Assembly: GCA_016699675.1 (NCBI GenBank)
Contig: CP064985.1
Span: forward strand, 1,488,001-1,552,000
DNA from: Austwickia sp.
GTDB taxonomy: Bacteria > Actinomycetota > Actinomycetes > Actinomycetales > Dermatophilaceae
DNA: 64,000 nucleotides
Direction of reading: 5' to 3'
Shown here: one piece after another, positions 53,793 to 62,296 of the stretch
How the letters are laid out: each line of letters starts with the position of its first letter
How positions within the stretch are numbered: position 1 is the stretch's first letter
Program-made: the position numbers and the translations under genes
The notes under the pieces: generated by a model
What the model was told of the DNA's origin: nothing
The model's input: the letters and a program-made list of their open reading frames with translations, nothing else
Databases searched by the model: none

Positions 53793-55901
53793 GTGCAGGA
53801 CGTAGCGCCCGGCCGCACCATCGGTGGTCGATACACCCTCAACGAGCGCCGACTCGCCTCCGCGGACGGCGTCGAGGCGTGGAGCGCGACGGACGCGGCG
53901 ACGCACGTCGAGGTGACGCTCACGCTCTTCTCCGCGACCGCGTCGACCTCGCCGGCCATCCTCGACGCGGCGCGCCGGGCCGCGCACGTGCAGGACCCGC
54001 GGCTGGTGCGCATTCTCGACGTCGGCACCTCCGGCCACCTGTCCTGGATCGTCGAGGAGCATCACTCCGGCGCCGGCACCCTGGTCGATGTCGTCGAGGA
54101 GAACCCGCTCACCGGGGACCAGGCCCGCACGGTCGTCGGTGAGGCCGCCGCCGCCCTGGCCGTCGCGTCCCGCCGGGGGATGCATCACCTGCGCCTCACG
54201 CCGTACTCCGTGCTCGTCACCCCCGCCGGGGACATCAAGGTGAGCGGGCTGGGCACGGTGCGGGCCCTGGAGGGCGTCGCCGAACCCCCCATCGACCGGG
54301 CCGAGCAGCTCGACGCGCTGGGCCTGTTGGCGATCGGGTACTACGCCCTGACGACCCGCTGGCCGCTGCCGACCGAGGTGCCCGGCATCCTGCCCGCCCC
54401 GCACATCGTCGGCGGCGTGCCGGCACCCTCGGAGCTCACGGCAGGGGTCCCCGCGGACCTGGACCAGTTGTGCCGGGTGGGCCTCAACGGCGAGGGCGGG
54501 CCCGCGAGCCCCGAGCAGCTCATTGCGGAACTGACCCCCTGGCGGGCGTCGCTGCGCGAGACCTCCCTGGACCACCTGGCGCTGCGGCCGGACCCGACCT
54601 CGCACCGCCCGGACGCCGCCGACCTGCCCATCCTGCCGGTCACCGACGCCCCGCCCGTCGAGCCGGTCGCCGACACTGCACCCGTCGAGCCGGTCACCGA
54701 CACCGCGCCCGTTGAGCTCGCGGACGACACTGCGCCCGACGCTGAAGCGGAAGAGCTCCCGGAACAGCAGCCGGTGCAAGCGCCGGCGGCTCTCACGCCG
54801 GAGCCGGACCACCAGCCGTCGGCACCCGCGGCCGAGCCGGACCAGCAGCCGGAGCCGCAACCGTCGACGCACGAGCCCGAGATCGTCAGCGCCCCCGGCG
54901 TACCTGCCTCCCCCGGCGTACCCACCGCGGCCGACGAGGCCGACGCGCCCGACGGACCCGCTGCGGACGACACCGGCGAGCCTCGGGACGCGCGGAGCGC
55001 CGCGAAGACGGCCGCGCTCGCCGTCGCGGCGAGCGCGGCAGCCGGGGCCACCGCGGCGGGCGAAGTCGCCGGACGCCTCGGCACGATGGCCCGCAACGCC
55101 GCCGAGAAAGCCCAGCTCAAGACCGAAGAAGTGCGGGCCCGGGTGGCCGCGGAGCGCGCCGAACGCGAGCGCGCGGACGCGCAGGCGGTCCGCCTTGCGG
55201 ACATCCCCGACGAGACCGATGCCGAGGCGCCTGGCCCTCTCATGCGGATGCTTGACCCGCACGAGCGGCCGGGTACCCACGCCAACGTCGTCCTGGCCAG
55301 CGTGGCGGGGTTCGTCGCGCTCGCGCTGCTCATCGCGATGTTCGTGGTGGTCCGCGGGCTGGGCCGCACGACGGAGTCGGTGGCCAGCGCTGCGGCGACC
55401 AGCTCCGGCACCCCGGCCAGCTCGGCCGCCCGGTCGGCGACGGCGGCACCGACCGGACCGACGCCCCTCAACATCCTGCGGGGCGAATCGATCGACCCGG
55501 TCGGTCGCGATGGGGAGAACGACGCGCAGATCCCGCGGGCGTACGACGGGAACCCCGACACCCGCTGGCAGTCCGAGATGTACCGCTCCGGTCCACGCTG
55601 GGACGGCACCGAGGCCAGGAGCGTCGGACTGGCCTTCCGGCTGGAGCGCTCCGTCGCGCTGCGGTCCGTCAAGCTCACCTTCCCCGCCAGTCCCGGCCAG
55701 TCCGGCGCCATCTACGTGGGACCGGACGCCCGGATCGCGGGGGCGACGAAGGTCGGCGAGTTCACCGACGCGACCGGCGCGCAGGAGATTCAGCTCAGCG
55801 GCGCGCCCGAGGCGCCGTACGTCATCGTCCTGTTCACGAAGGCGCCGCGCGACGGCGGCGGCTTCCGAGCGACCCTTGCGGAGATCGCTCCCATGGGATG
55901 A
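53793..55901 (+). CDS. Pseudokinase-membrane protein with extracellular discoidin-like domain
   Basis: 702 residues from GTG. The N-terminal 250 residues have a protein-kinase fold (IGGRYTLNERRLASADGVEA), but the catalytic parts are missing: the VAIK lysine is replaced (VEVTLTLFSAT), HRD reads MHHLRLTPYS and DFG reads VSGLG. An Ala/Pro/Asp-rich spacer (about 250-470) leads to a membrane helix (VVLASVAGFVALALLIAMFV, about 500-520) and an extracellular F5/8-type-C-like beta domain (DGNPDTRWQSEMYRSGPRWD). In mycobacteria an equivalent pseudokinase domain is fused to MurJ and binds FhaA when phosphorylated. Here it is split from MurJ. Confidence 0.85.
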   Translation: MQDVAPGRTIGGRYTLNERRLASADGVEAWSATDAATHVEVTLTLFSATASTSPAILDAARRAAHVQDPRLVRILDVGTSGHLSWIVEEHHSGAGTLVDVVEENPLTGDQARTVVGEAAAALAVASRRGMHHLRLTPYSVLVTPAGDIKVSGLGTVRALEGVAEPPIDRAEQLDALGLLAIGYYALTTRWPLPTEVPGILPAPHIVGGVPAPSELTAGVPADLDQLCRVGLNGEGGPASPEQLIAELTPWRASLRETSLDHLALRPDPTSHRPDAADLPILPVTDAPPVEPVADTAPVEPVTDTAPVELADDTAPDAEAEELPEQQPVQAPAALTPEPDHQPSAPAAEPDQQPEPQPSTHEPEIVSAPGVPASPGVPTAADEADAPDGPAADDTGEPRDARSAAKTAALAVAASAAAGATAAGEVAGRLGTMARNAAEKAQLKTEEVRARVAAERAERERADAQAVRLADIPDETDAEAPGPLMRMLDPHERPGTHANVVLASVAGFVALALLIAMFVVVRGLGRTTESVASAAATSSGTPASSAARSATAAPTGPTPLNILRGESIDPVGRDGENDAQIPRAYDGNPDTRWQSEMYRSGPRWDGTEARSVGLAFRLERSVALRSVKLTFPASPGQSGAIYVGPDARIAGATKVGEFTDATGAQEIQLSGAPEAPYVIVLFTKAPRDGGGFRATLAEIAPMG

Positions 55902-55949
55902 TGCGTGACTTAGGCGCCGCCGGTCGGGACGGGGGCGGTCACGGGGAAA

Positions 55950-55973
55950 GAACGGTTGACATGCGACATCGTC
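55950..55973 (+). promoter_or_regulatory. ECF-type promoter upstream of sigM
   Basis: GAAC (55950-55953) and CGTC (55970-55973), 16 bases apart, match the -35/-10 pattern of SigM-like ECF promoters (GGAAC / CGTC). It lies 26 bases before the GTG start, so the sigma factor may transcribe its own gene. A TTGACA-like sequence overlaps at 55956-55961. Confidence 0.5.
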
Positions 55974-55998
55974 GGGCGCACCAGGGCGGGGACGCATC

Positions 55999-56562
55999 GT
56001 GACGGGCGCCGTGCTGGACGTCCGTGCCGCCGACGACCGGGACCTCCTGGCGGCGCACTGCGCCGGCCACCCGGAGGCGTTCGCCGAGCTGTTCCGGCGG
56101 CACCGCGACCGCATGTGGGCGGTCGCGATGCGGACGACCGGAGACCGGGAGATGGCCGCCGATGCGGTCCAGGAGGCCTTCCTGTCGGCGTTCCGCCGAG
56201 CGGACTCCTTCCGCGGAGATGCCCAGGTCACCACGTGGTTGCACCGCATCGTCGTGAACGCGTGCCTGGACCGGCTCCGGCGGGTCCGGGCCACCACGGA
56301 CCTCGACGACGTCCCGCAAGCAGTGCTCGCCGACCGGCGGGACGGCCCGCACGCCGTCGAGGTAGGCCTGGCGGTGCGGGAGGCCCTGCGCACCCTGCCC
56401 GAGGGTCAGGCCGCCGCTCTGGTTCTGGTCGACATGCACGGGCTGTCGGTCACGGAGGCGGCGGCGGTGCTGAGCGTCGCCGAGGGGACCATCAAGTCGC
56501 GGTGCTCGCGCGCCAGGGCCGCCCTCGCGCCCCAGTTGCGGAGCCTCCTGGTGGGCGAGTAG
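55999..56562 (+). CDS. sigM: ECF RNA polymerase sigma factor (SigM-like)
   Basis: 187 residues from GTG. Region 2 covers about residues 25-90 (AFAELFRRHRDRMWAVAMRT, EAFLSAFRRADSFRGDAQVT with TWLHRIVVNACLDRLR), region 4 about 125-180 (ALRTLPEGQAAALVLVDMHG, AAAVLSVAEGTIKSRCSRAR). The position, between the murJ cluster and trxB, is that of SigM in mycobacteria and SigM-like factors elsewhere; redox stress is its known role. The next gene is probably its anti-sigma factor. Confidence 0.92.
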   Translation: MTGAVLDVRAADDRDLLAAHCAGHPEAFAELFRRHRDRMWAVAMRTTGDREMAADAVQEAFLSAFRRADSFRGDAQVTTWLHRIVVNACLDRLRRVRATTDLDDVPQAVLADRRDGPHAVEVGLAVREALRTLPEGQAAALVLVDMHGLSVTEAAAVLSVAEGTIKSRCSRARAALAPQLRSLLVGE

Positions 56563-56567
56563 CCGCG

Positions 56568-56584
56568 CGTACGGCGTACGGCGT
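56568..56584. repeat. Short GTACGGC tandem after sigM
   Basis: A run of CGTACGG/CGTACGG, with the same CGTACG core as the tandems at 6801 and 57714. Confidence 0.4.
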
Positions 56585-56705
56585 GGCGCCGGGAGGGAAC
56601 CTCCGGGAGGCGTCGCGCGTCGAAACCTTCGAACCCACCGCCCTGGCCGCGGTCCGCCCGCACCGGGCCCCGCCCACGACGGAATGAGTCTGTGCACGAG
56701 TCGAG

Positions 56706-57584
56706 GTGACGATGATCAGCCCGGAACACCCGAAGTCGTCAGGCCCCCACGGCGACGACGGCCGCGGCGAGGGAGGCGTCGACGGCGACGAGGGGGCCCA
56801 GCTCCGGGCCCGCCGCGAGCACCATGTCGATGATCCCACCGGGGTGCACGCCCTCCTGTCGTCGCTGCCGGAGCCTGGCCCGATGCCCGCCGACCTGGTG
56901 GAGCGCATCAACGCCTCCCTGCGCGAGGAGGCCGACCGCACCGGGGCGTCGGACGACCGGGTGTCGTACGCGTTGTTCGCCGGTCGCCACCCCAGGTCCG
57001 GGCAGAGCCCCTGGCTCCGGGTGGCCGCCGTCGCCGCGCTGGCCCTGCTGGTCGGCGGCGGGCTGCTCGCCGGCACGGGCGGACTCACCCCGGCGTTCCT
57101 CGGGCTGGCCGGCGGGTCCGCGGGGGCTGTCAGTGCCTCCCCGACCAACCCCACGACGGCTCCTGCCGCCGCGTCGCCCGGCGCGACCGAGCCCTCCCCC
57201 GGCCCCAGCAGCCGCGCGGGAGGCTCCGCCCAGAACGGCCTGTCGGGCGCCCAGCGCTTCGTCCAGACCCGCACGAACTACCAGAGCGCCACCCTCCGGG
57301 ACCAGGCGGCGGCCCTCGTCGCCGCGCCGCCGCTCGCCATCCCCGACCTGGCGGCGGAAGCCCCCCATCTCGGCCCGATCGCCACGCCGACGGGGCTGGC
57401 ATCGTGCCTGGCCGCCCTCGACCTGCGCGGCGACGCGCAGGCGGTGGTCGACCTCGCGACGTACGACGGTCGACCGGTCGCCGTCATCGTGACCCGGCAC
57501 GGCGACCACGACGAGGTCCGCGTGGTGAAACGCGAGTGCACCACCGGCAGCCCCGACCTGGTGACCGGCCCCTACGCCCTCTGA
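56706..57584 (+). CDS. Probable membrane-bound anti-sigma factor
   Basis: 292 residues from GTG (ATG six bases on is an alternative). The N-terminal cytoplasmic part (residues 1-95) is acidic and contains the helix PADLVERINASLREEADRTG; one membrane helix (LRVAAVAALALLVGGGLLAG, about residues 99-118) and a Pro/Ala/Thr-rich extracytoplasmic linker follow. The outer domain contains SCLAALDL and VKRECTTG, with two cysteines that could form a disulfide. No typical zinc-binding HxxxCxxC is seen. Its position downstream of the ECF sigma gene and its topology suggest an anti-sigma factor (RsmA-like), but the sequence is too diverged to be sure. Confidence 0.6.
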   Translation: MTMISPEHPKSSGPHGDDGRGEGGVDGDEGAQLRARREHHVDDPTGVHALLSSLPEPGPMPADLVERINASLREEADRTGASDDRVSYALFAGRHPRSGQSPWLRVAAVAALALLVGGGLLAGTGGLTPAFLGLAGGSAGAVSASPTNPTTAPAAASPGATEPSPGPSSRAGGSAQNGLSGAQRFVQTRTNYQSATLRDQAAALVAAPPLAIPDLAAEAPHLGPIATPTGLASCLAALDLRGDAQAVVDLATYDGRPVAVIVTRHGDHDEVRVVKRECTTGSPDLVTGPYAL

Positions 57585-57713
57585 CCCGCCCCGGTTCACC
57601 CGCGGACGCCGGTCGGACGTGCCGTGGCGAGGCGCGCCAGCGCGCCGACCGAGCCGCGCCCCGCGCCACCGCCTGGAATGATCGATCCCGGGGCGGCGTT
57701 CCGCCCCCAGGTG

Positions 57714-57745
57714 ACCCGTACGACCCCGTACGACCCCGTACGACC
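57714..57745. repeat. Three tandem copies of a CCCCGTACGA-like 10-mer
   Basis: ACCCGTACGACCCCGTACGA, continued by CCCCGTACGACC, about 47 bases before trxB. May be a slippage tract; it lies in the leader of trxB. Confidence 0.6.
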
Positions 57746-57791
57746 GGTGAAACGAAGCGTGCGATACGCCGCACGCGGCGAAGGAGTAGGC

Positions 57792-58811
57792 ATGTCAGAG
57801 GCGGACGTCCGCAGCGTCATCATCGTCGGTTCCGGCCCGGCGGGATACACGGCGGCGGTCTACGCGGCCCGCGCCAACCTGAAGCCGCTGGTGTTCACCG
57901 GCTCGGTCACGGCCGGCGGGGCGCTGATGAACACCACCGAGGTCGAGAACTTCCCGGGCTTCCCCGAGGGCATCATGGGCCCCGACCTCATGGAGAACAT
58001 GCGCGCCCAGGCCGAGCGTTTCGGCGCCGAGCTCGTCGCGGACGACGTCACGGCGCTGGATCTCGGCGGTGACGTCAAGGTCGTGACGGACGGCTCCGGC
58101 GCCCAGCACCGCGCCGAGGCGGTCATCCTGGCCATGGGTTCGGCGTACCGCGAGCTCGGCCTTCCGGACGAGAAGCGCCTCTCCGGGCGGGGTGTCAGCT
58201 GGTGTGCCACCTGCGACGGGTTCTTCTTCCGCGACCAGGACATCGTCGTGGTCGGCGGCGGCGACTCGGCGGTCGAGGAGGCCACGTTCCTGACGAAGTT
58301 CGCCCGGTCGGTCACGCTGGTCCACCGCCGCGGCGAGCTGCGCGCGAGCAAGATCATGGCCGAGCGGGCCGCCGCCGACCCCAAGATCACGTTCGCGTGG
58401 AACTCCGCGGTCAGCGCCATCCACGGCGACCCCAAGGTCACGGGGGTCACGCTGCGCGACACCGAGACCGGGGCCGAGCGGGAACTCGCCGTGACCGGCG
58501 TGTTCGTCGCGATCGGCCACGACCCCCGCAACGAGCTGATCAAGGGCCAGGTCAGCTTGGACGAAGCCGGGTACGTCGTGTGCCGTGAGCGCTCCACCCT
58601 CACCAACCTGCCCGGGGTGTTCGCGTGCGGCGACCTCGTCGACCACACCTACCGACAGGCCATCACCGCGGCCGGCTCCGGCTGCGCAGCGGCCCTCGAC
58701 GCCGAGCGCTACCTCGCCGCACGGGAGTCCGCGGGCGCCCCGGCACCGGCCGCGGCCGAGACCGCACCCGAGGGCCAGGCCCGTCCCGCCGAGGCGGCCC
58801 AGTCCCGCTGA
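57792..58811 (+). CDS. trxB: Thioredoxin reductase
   Basis: 339 residues from ATG with GAAGGAG ahead. FAD site VIIVGSGPAGYTAAVYAARA, redox-active CATC in GVSWCATCDGFFFRD, NADPH site VVVGGGDSAVEEATFLTKFA, and FAD-binding GVFACGDLVDHTYRQA. A 25-residue Ala/Pro tail follows the family end. It reduces thioredoxin with NADPH; trxA follows. Confidence 0.97.
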   Translation: MSEADVRSVIIVGSGPAGYTAAVYAARANLKPLVFTGSVTAGGALMNTTEVENFPGFPEGIMGPDLMENMRAQAERFGAELVADDVTALDLGGDVKVVTDGSGAQHRAEAVILAMGSAYRELGLPDEKRLSGRGVSWCATCDGFFFRDQDIVVVGGGDSAVEEATFLTKFARSVTLVHRRGELRASKIMAERAAADPKITFAWNSAVSAIHGDPKVTGVTLRDTETGAERELAVTGVFVAIGHDPRNELIKGQVSLDEAGYVVCRERSTLTNLPGVFACGDLVDHTYRQAITAAGSGCAAALDAERYLAARESAGAPAPAAAETAPEGQARPAEAAQSR

Positions 58812-58914
58812 TCTCTGGCCGGGCTGACCACGGCTGAAGTCGTCACGCCGTCCGACGCCCCGCGGCCGCAAAGCACCCGCTGCCATTCGCTGCATCCACC
58901 CGAAAGGACATCTC

Positions 58915-59238
58915 ATGGGAGCCGTACCCCAGACCACCGACGCGACGTTCGAGCAGGACGTCCTGAAGAGCGACCTGCCCGTCCTCGTGGACTTCTGGGC
59001 CGAGTGGTGCGGGCCGTGCCGCAAGATCGCGCCAATTCTGGAGGAGATCGCGGCGGAGCACGGCGACAAGCTCAAGATCGTCAAGCTCGACATCGAGGCG
59101 AACCAGAAGACCGCCGCCCAGTACGGGATCGTCAGCATCCCCACCATGAACGTCTACTCCGGCGGCGAGGTCGTCAAGTCCATCACCGGGGCGCGCCCGA
59201 AGCCGATGATGCTCAAGGAGCTCGCGGAGTTCCTCTGA
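58915..59238 (+). CDS. trxA: Thioredoxin
   Basis: 107 residues. Active site WCGPC in VDFWAEWCGPCRKIAP, and the conserved cis-proline IPTM. It reduces protein disulfides; partner of trxB. Confidence 0.97.
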   Translation: MGAVPQTTDATFEQDVLKSDLPVLVDFWAEWCGPCRKIAPILEEIAAEHGDKLKIVKLDIEANQKTAAQYGIVSIPTMNVYSGGEVVKSITGARPKPMMLKELAEFL

Positions 59239-59415
59239 GGCGGACGGGGAGCGGTGAGGCGCGCCGAGACGGCCGCTCGAATGGACGTTGGCCATCGTTC
59301 GGTCGTTCTGCAGGTGATGCGAGCACCGCTCCCGGTGCCTTGTCCGTGCGGCGCGTCGCGCTCTCCGAACCCGGCGCACCTCGCGGGCATCGCCGCAGGC
59401 TGGTAGACCGACCTC

Positions 59416-60726
59416 ATGCGCCCATGGGAAGCCCGCGACGCCGTCCAACTGGTCGGCGCGACAGCTGCGAGCATCGCTCGCACCGTACGTCGTACGCAGG
59501 AGGGCGTCACCGACGCGACGTACGACCTCGTGGAGGCCGTCGTGGGCCCCGCCGTGGCACCCATCCGGCACCTCCAGCGGGGGCTGACCCGAGGCGTGTA
59601 CGCCGCGGTGGACCTGGGACTCACGACCGCGACGGCGGTGGTCGCCCACGGGGCCGCCGCCCGGGTGACCGCGAAGGGTTCGGGCGCATCGCCGGAGCCA
59701 CCCTCGGGTGACGCTTCTCCCGCTGACCCCACGCCCGGTGACGCGCCGACCGCCGCCACCCCGCCCGAGACACCGTCGGCGCCTCGGGGAGACGCCGCCC
59801 TCCTCGACACCCCTCGGGCCGCGCGCTGGCTCGCCGCCGTCAACGGCGTGGTGGGCGACCGGCTCATCCGCGAGGGTTCGACCCTGACGTTGTCGATGAC
59901 CCTGCGGATGGGCGGCGCCGACGTGCCGCCCACCCGCGCGGCGCTGGAGGCCGCGTACGGGACCGGGGACCGTCGCCTCGCCGTCTTCGTGCACGGCGTC
60001 GTCGAGGACGAGAGCTGCTGGTCCACCCGGACCGATCGGATGCCGCCCGGACGGCCGGCCACCCTGCCGCTGCTGCTGGCGGAGTTCGGCTACCAGCCGC
60101 TGGTGGTCCGGTACAACTCCGGGGCGTCCATCGCCGGCAATGGCGCGAGGCTCGCGGGTCTCCTCGCGGAGGTGGTGGCGGCCTGGCCGGGTGCCGTCGA
60201 AGACATCCTGCTCGTCGGGCACTCCATGGGTGGACTCGTCATTCACGTCGCCCTCGACCTCGCGGACCCCTCATGGACCCCCTTGGTTTCGGGGGTTATC
60301 ACGCTGGGTTCCCCCGCGGAGGGAGCCCCGCTGGCCCGGATGGCGGGCACGGTAGCGCGGTCGGCGGCGATGGTCCCGCAGGCGCTGTGGCTCGATGACG
60401 TGTTGCGCCTCCGTAGCCAGGGGATGGAGGACCTGGCGAACGCCCTGGGGCCCAGACCGGCCGGCAGTCCCGGGCGGCGGCTTGTCGTCCACGGATCGCT
60501 GTGGCCGTGGCCCCTCGCGTTGGCGGACCGACTGGGCGATGGCATGGTTCCGGTACCCCGCCACCTCCTCGGCGCGGCGAGCGAATCGAGCGACCCGAGC
60601 GGGCCCGGCGCGGACCCCTCCGAGGGCCGTGCCGACGAGATCGTCGTCCTTCCCGGGCTCGGCCACCAGGCGCTCCTGAACCACCCCCGCGTGCACGACG
60701 CCGTCTCGGCGTGGCTGCGGTCCTGA
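59416..60726 (+). CDS. Alpha/beta hydrolase
   Basis: 436 residues from ATG. The N-terminal 130 residues are a helical region and a Pro/Asp-rich spacer. The hydrolase fold starts near RRLAVFVHGVVEDESCW, with nucleophile elbow ILLVGHSMGGLVIHVALDLA (catalytic Ser in GHSMG) and a late His (LPGLGHQALLNHPRVHDAVS). The fold is closest in type to triacylglycerol lipase-like or PGAP1-like proteins. Substrate unknown. Confidence 0.82.
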   Translation: MRPWEARDAVQLVGATAASIARTVRRTQEGVTDATYDLVEAVVGPAVAPIRHLQRGLTRGVYAAVDLGLTTATAVVAHGAAARVTAKGSGASPEPPSGDASPADPTPGDAPTAATPPETPSAPRGDAALLDTPRAARWLAAVNGVVGDRLIREGSTLTLSMTLRMGGADVPPTRAALEAAYGTGDRRLAVFVHGVVEDESCWSTRTDRMPPGRPATLPLLLAEFGYQPLVVRYNSGASIAGNGARLAGLLAEVVAAWPGAVEDILLVGHSMGGLVIHVALDLADPSWTPLVSGVITLGSPAEGAPLARMAGTVARSAAMVPQALWLDDVLRLRSQGMEDLANALGPRPAGSPGRRLVVHGSLWPWPLALADRLGDGMVPVPRHLLGAASESSDPSGPGADPSEGRADEIVVLPGLGHQALLNHPRVHDAVSAWLRS

Positions 60727-60750
60727 GCGAGGCCCCCGGACGGGTGCCGC

Positions 60751-61227
60751 TCAGTCGTCGAAGCCGTACGTCGCGACCAGGGGCAGGTCTCCCGCCGCGA
60801 GGGCGCGCAGGACGCGGGCCTCATGCGGCACGACCGGTTCGGGCAGATCGGCCACGTCGAACCAGCGAAGGTCGGAACTCTTGTCCGCCTCGACCGTCCG
60901 CGGCTCCCCGGTCCACGTATCGCAGGCGAAGAACACGTCGATGCGCTGGTTGATCGGGTCGTCGTCGTCGTGGCGGCGGTGCACCACGACCAACGGCACC
61001 AGGTCGTCCGGGGTCACGGTGATGTCGAGCTCCTCGCGGGCCTCGCGCACGGCGGCCTGAAAGAGGCTCTCGCCGGCCTCGACATGACCGGCGGCCCCGC
61101 ACGCCCAGTGCCTGTCCATGAAACCGGTGCCGTCCCGGAACTGCAGCAGCACCTCACGCCGGCCGTGGGTGCGGCGCCGCAGCACGACGTACACCGCGGG
61201 GACGAGGCAGAAGCGCGGCTCGGTCAC
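60751..61227 (-). CDS. Nudix hydrolase
   Basis: 158 residues from GTG with AAGG ahead. The Nudix box is complete (GHVEAGESLFQAAVREAREE then LDI). The preceding residues are FMDRHWACGAAG and the following ones VVVHRRHDDDDPINQRIDVF. It convergently faces the alpha/beta hydrolase. Substrate unknown; different from the Nudix at 48983. Confidence 0.92.
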   Translation of the reverse strand: MTEPRFCLVPAVYVVLRRRTHGRREVLLQFRDGTGFMDRHWACGAAGHVEAGESLFQAAVREAREELDITVTPDDLVPLVVVHRRHDDDDPINQRIDVFFACDTWTGEPRTVEADKSSDLRWFDVADLPEPVVPHEARVLRALAAGDLPLVATYGFDD

Positions 61228-61288
61228 CGGGACGCGGCCTTGGCAGTGACGATCATGCCTCAACGCTAACCCCGGGCGGCCGACGTGC

Positions 61289-62296
61289 TCAGGAATCGAG
61301 GAGGGCGACGATCCGGTCGAGGTCATCGAGGGAGGCGAACTCCACCGTGAGCTTGCCCTTGCGCTGGCCCATGGCCACGCTGACGCGGGTATCGAACCGG
61401 TCGGAGAGTCGCGAGGCCACCTGATCGAGCCTCTCGTCGCGGGGCGTCGGCTCCCGGAGCCGGCGCTCCTTCGGCGCGGCGGCTCCACCCAGCGCCACGA
61501 TCTCTTCCACCGAGCGGACCGAGAGCCCTTCGGCGACGATTCGCTGGGCCAGGCGCTCCATCGCAGCCGCGTCCTCCAGCCCGAGCAGGGCGCGGGCATG
61601 CCCGGCCGAGAGCACCCCTGCGGCCACCCGTCGGGCCACGAGCGGCGGGAGCCGCAACAGCCGGAGGGTGTTGCTGATCTGGGGCCGCGACCGGCCGATC
61701 CGTGTGGCCAGTTCGTCGTGGGTGCAGCCGAAGTCGTCCAGCAGCTGCTGGTAGGCGGCCGCCTCCTCCAGCACGTTGAGCTGGCTGCGGTGCAGGTTCT
61801 CCAACAACGCGTCGCGCAGCATCGCGTCGTCGGAGGTCTCCTTGATGATGGCCGGCACGCGCTCGTGGCCGGCATCGCGCGCAGCGCGCCACCGCCGCTC
61901 GCCCATGACCAGCTCGTAGTCCCCGGCACCGTCGGTCATCGGACGAACCACGACGGGCTGCAACACGCCGAGTTCTCGGATGCTCGCCACGAGTTCGCTG
62001 AGCTCGTCCGGGTCGAACACGGTCCGCGGCTGGCGGGGGTTCGGGCGAATCAGATCGACCGGGACCTCGGCGTACCGAGCACCGGGCACCTCCCGCAGCC
62101 CGCCGTCGTCCTCTCGGCCCGCGTCGACATCCGACGCGGGAGCGGATGACATCGGTGTGGTTTCACGTGAAACAACACGGATGTCGTTCGGCTCCCGCTC
62201 GCGAAAGAAGACGTCCGACGGCCGTGTGGCGTCCACCGGGCCCGTCGGAATCAGGGCCCCCAGGCCGCGTCCTAGTCCCCGGCGCCGATCCGTCAT
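61289..62296 (-). CDS. parB: Chromosome-partitioning protein ParB
   Basis: 335 residues from ATG that overlaps the ParA stop (ATGA). It begins MTDRRRGLGRGLGALIPTGP, the ParA-binding N-terminal motif, and has the CTPase/clamp motif GERRWRAARDAGHERVPAII, helix-turn-helix TRIGRSRPQISNTLRLLRLP and a C-terminal dimer domain. It binds parS as a sliding clamp and loads SMC. Inside the N-terminal tail, the codons for VVSRETTPMS contain a parS site. Confidence 0.97.
   Translation of the reverse strand: MTDRRRGLGRGLGALIPTGPVDATRPSDVFFREREPNDIRVVSRETTPMSSAPASDVDAGREDDGGLREVPGARYAEVPVDLIRPNPRQPRTVFDPDELSELVASIRELGVLQPVVVRPMTDGAGDYELVMGERRWRAARDAGHERVPAIIKETSDDAMLRDALLENLHRSQLNVLEEAAAYQQLLDDFGCTHDELATRIGRSRPQISNTLRLLRLPPLVARRVAAGVLSAGHARALLGLEDAAAMERLAQRIVAEGLSVRSVEEIVALGGAAAPKERRLREPTPRDERLDQVASRLSDRFDTRVSVAMGQRKGKLTVEFASLDDLDRIVALLDS
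62160..62173. promoter_or_regulatory. parS site inside parB
   Basis: GTTTCACGTGAAAC matches the parS consensus in all 14 positions. It lies in the ParB coding sequence, and the flanking bases (GACATCGGTGTG before and CAC after) are the same as around the parA site. Confidence 0.9.

Noticed and set aside
53643..56393. 916-residue minus-strand frame over the pseudokinase gene
   Set aside because: Same reasons: antisense shadow of a long GC-rich gene.
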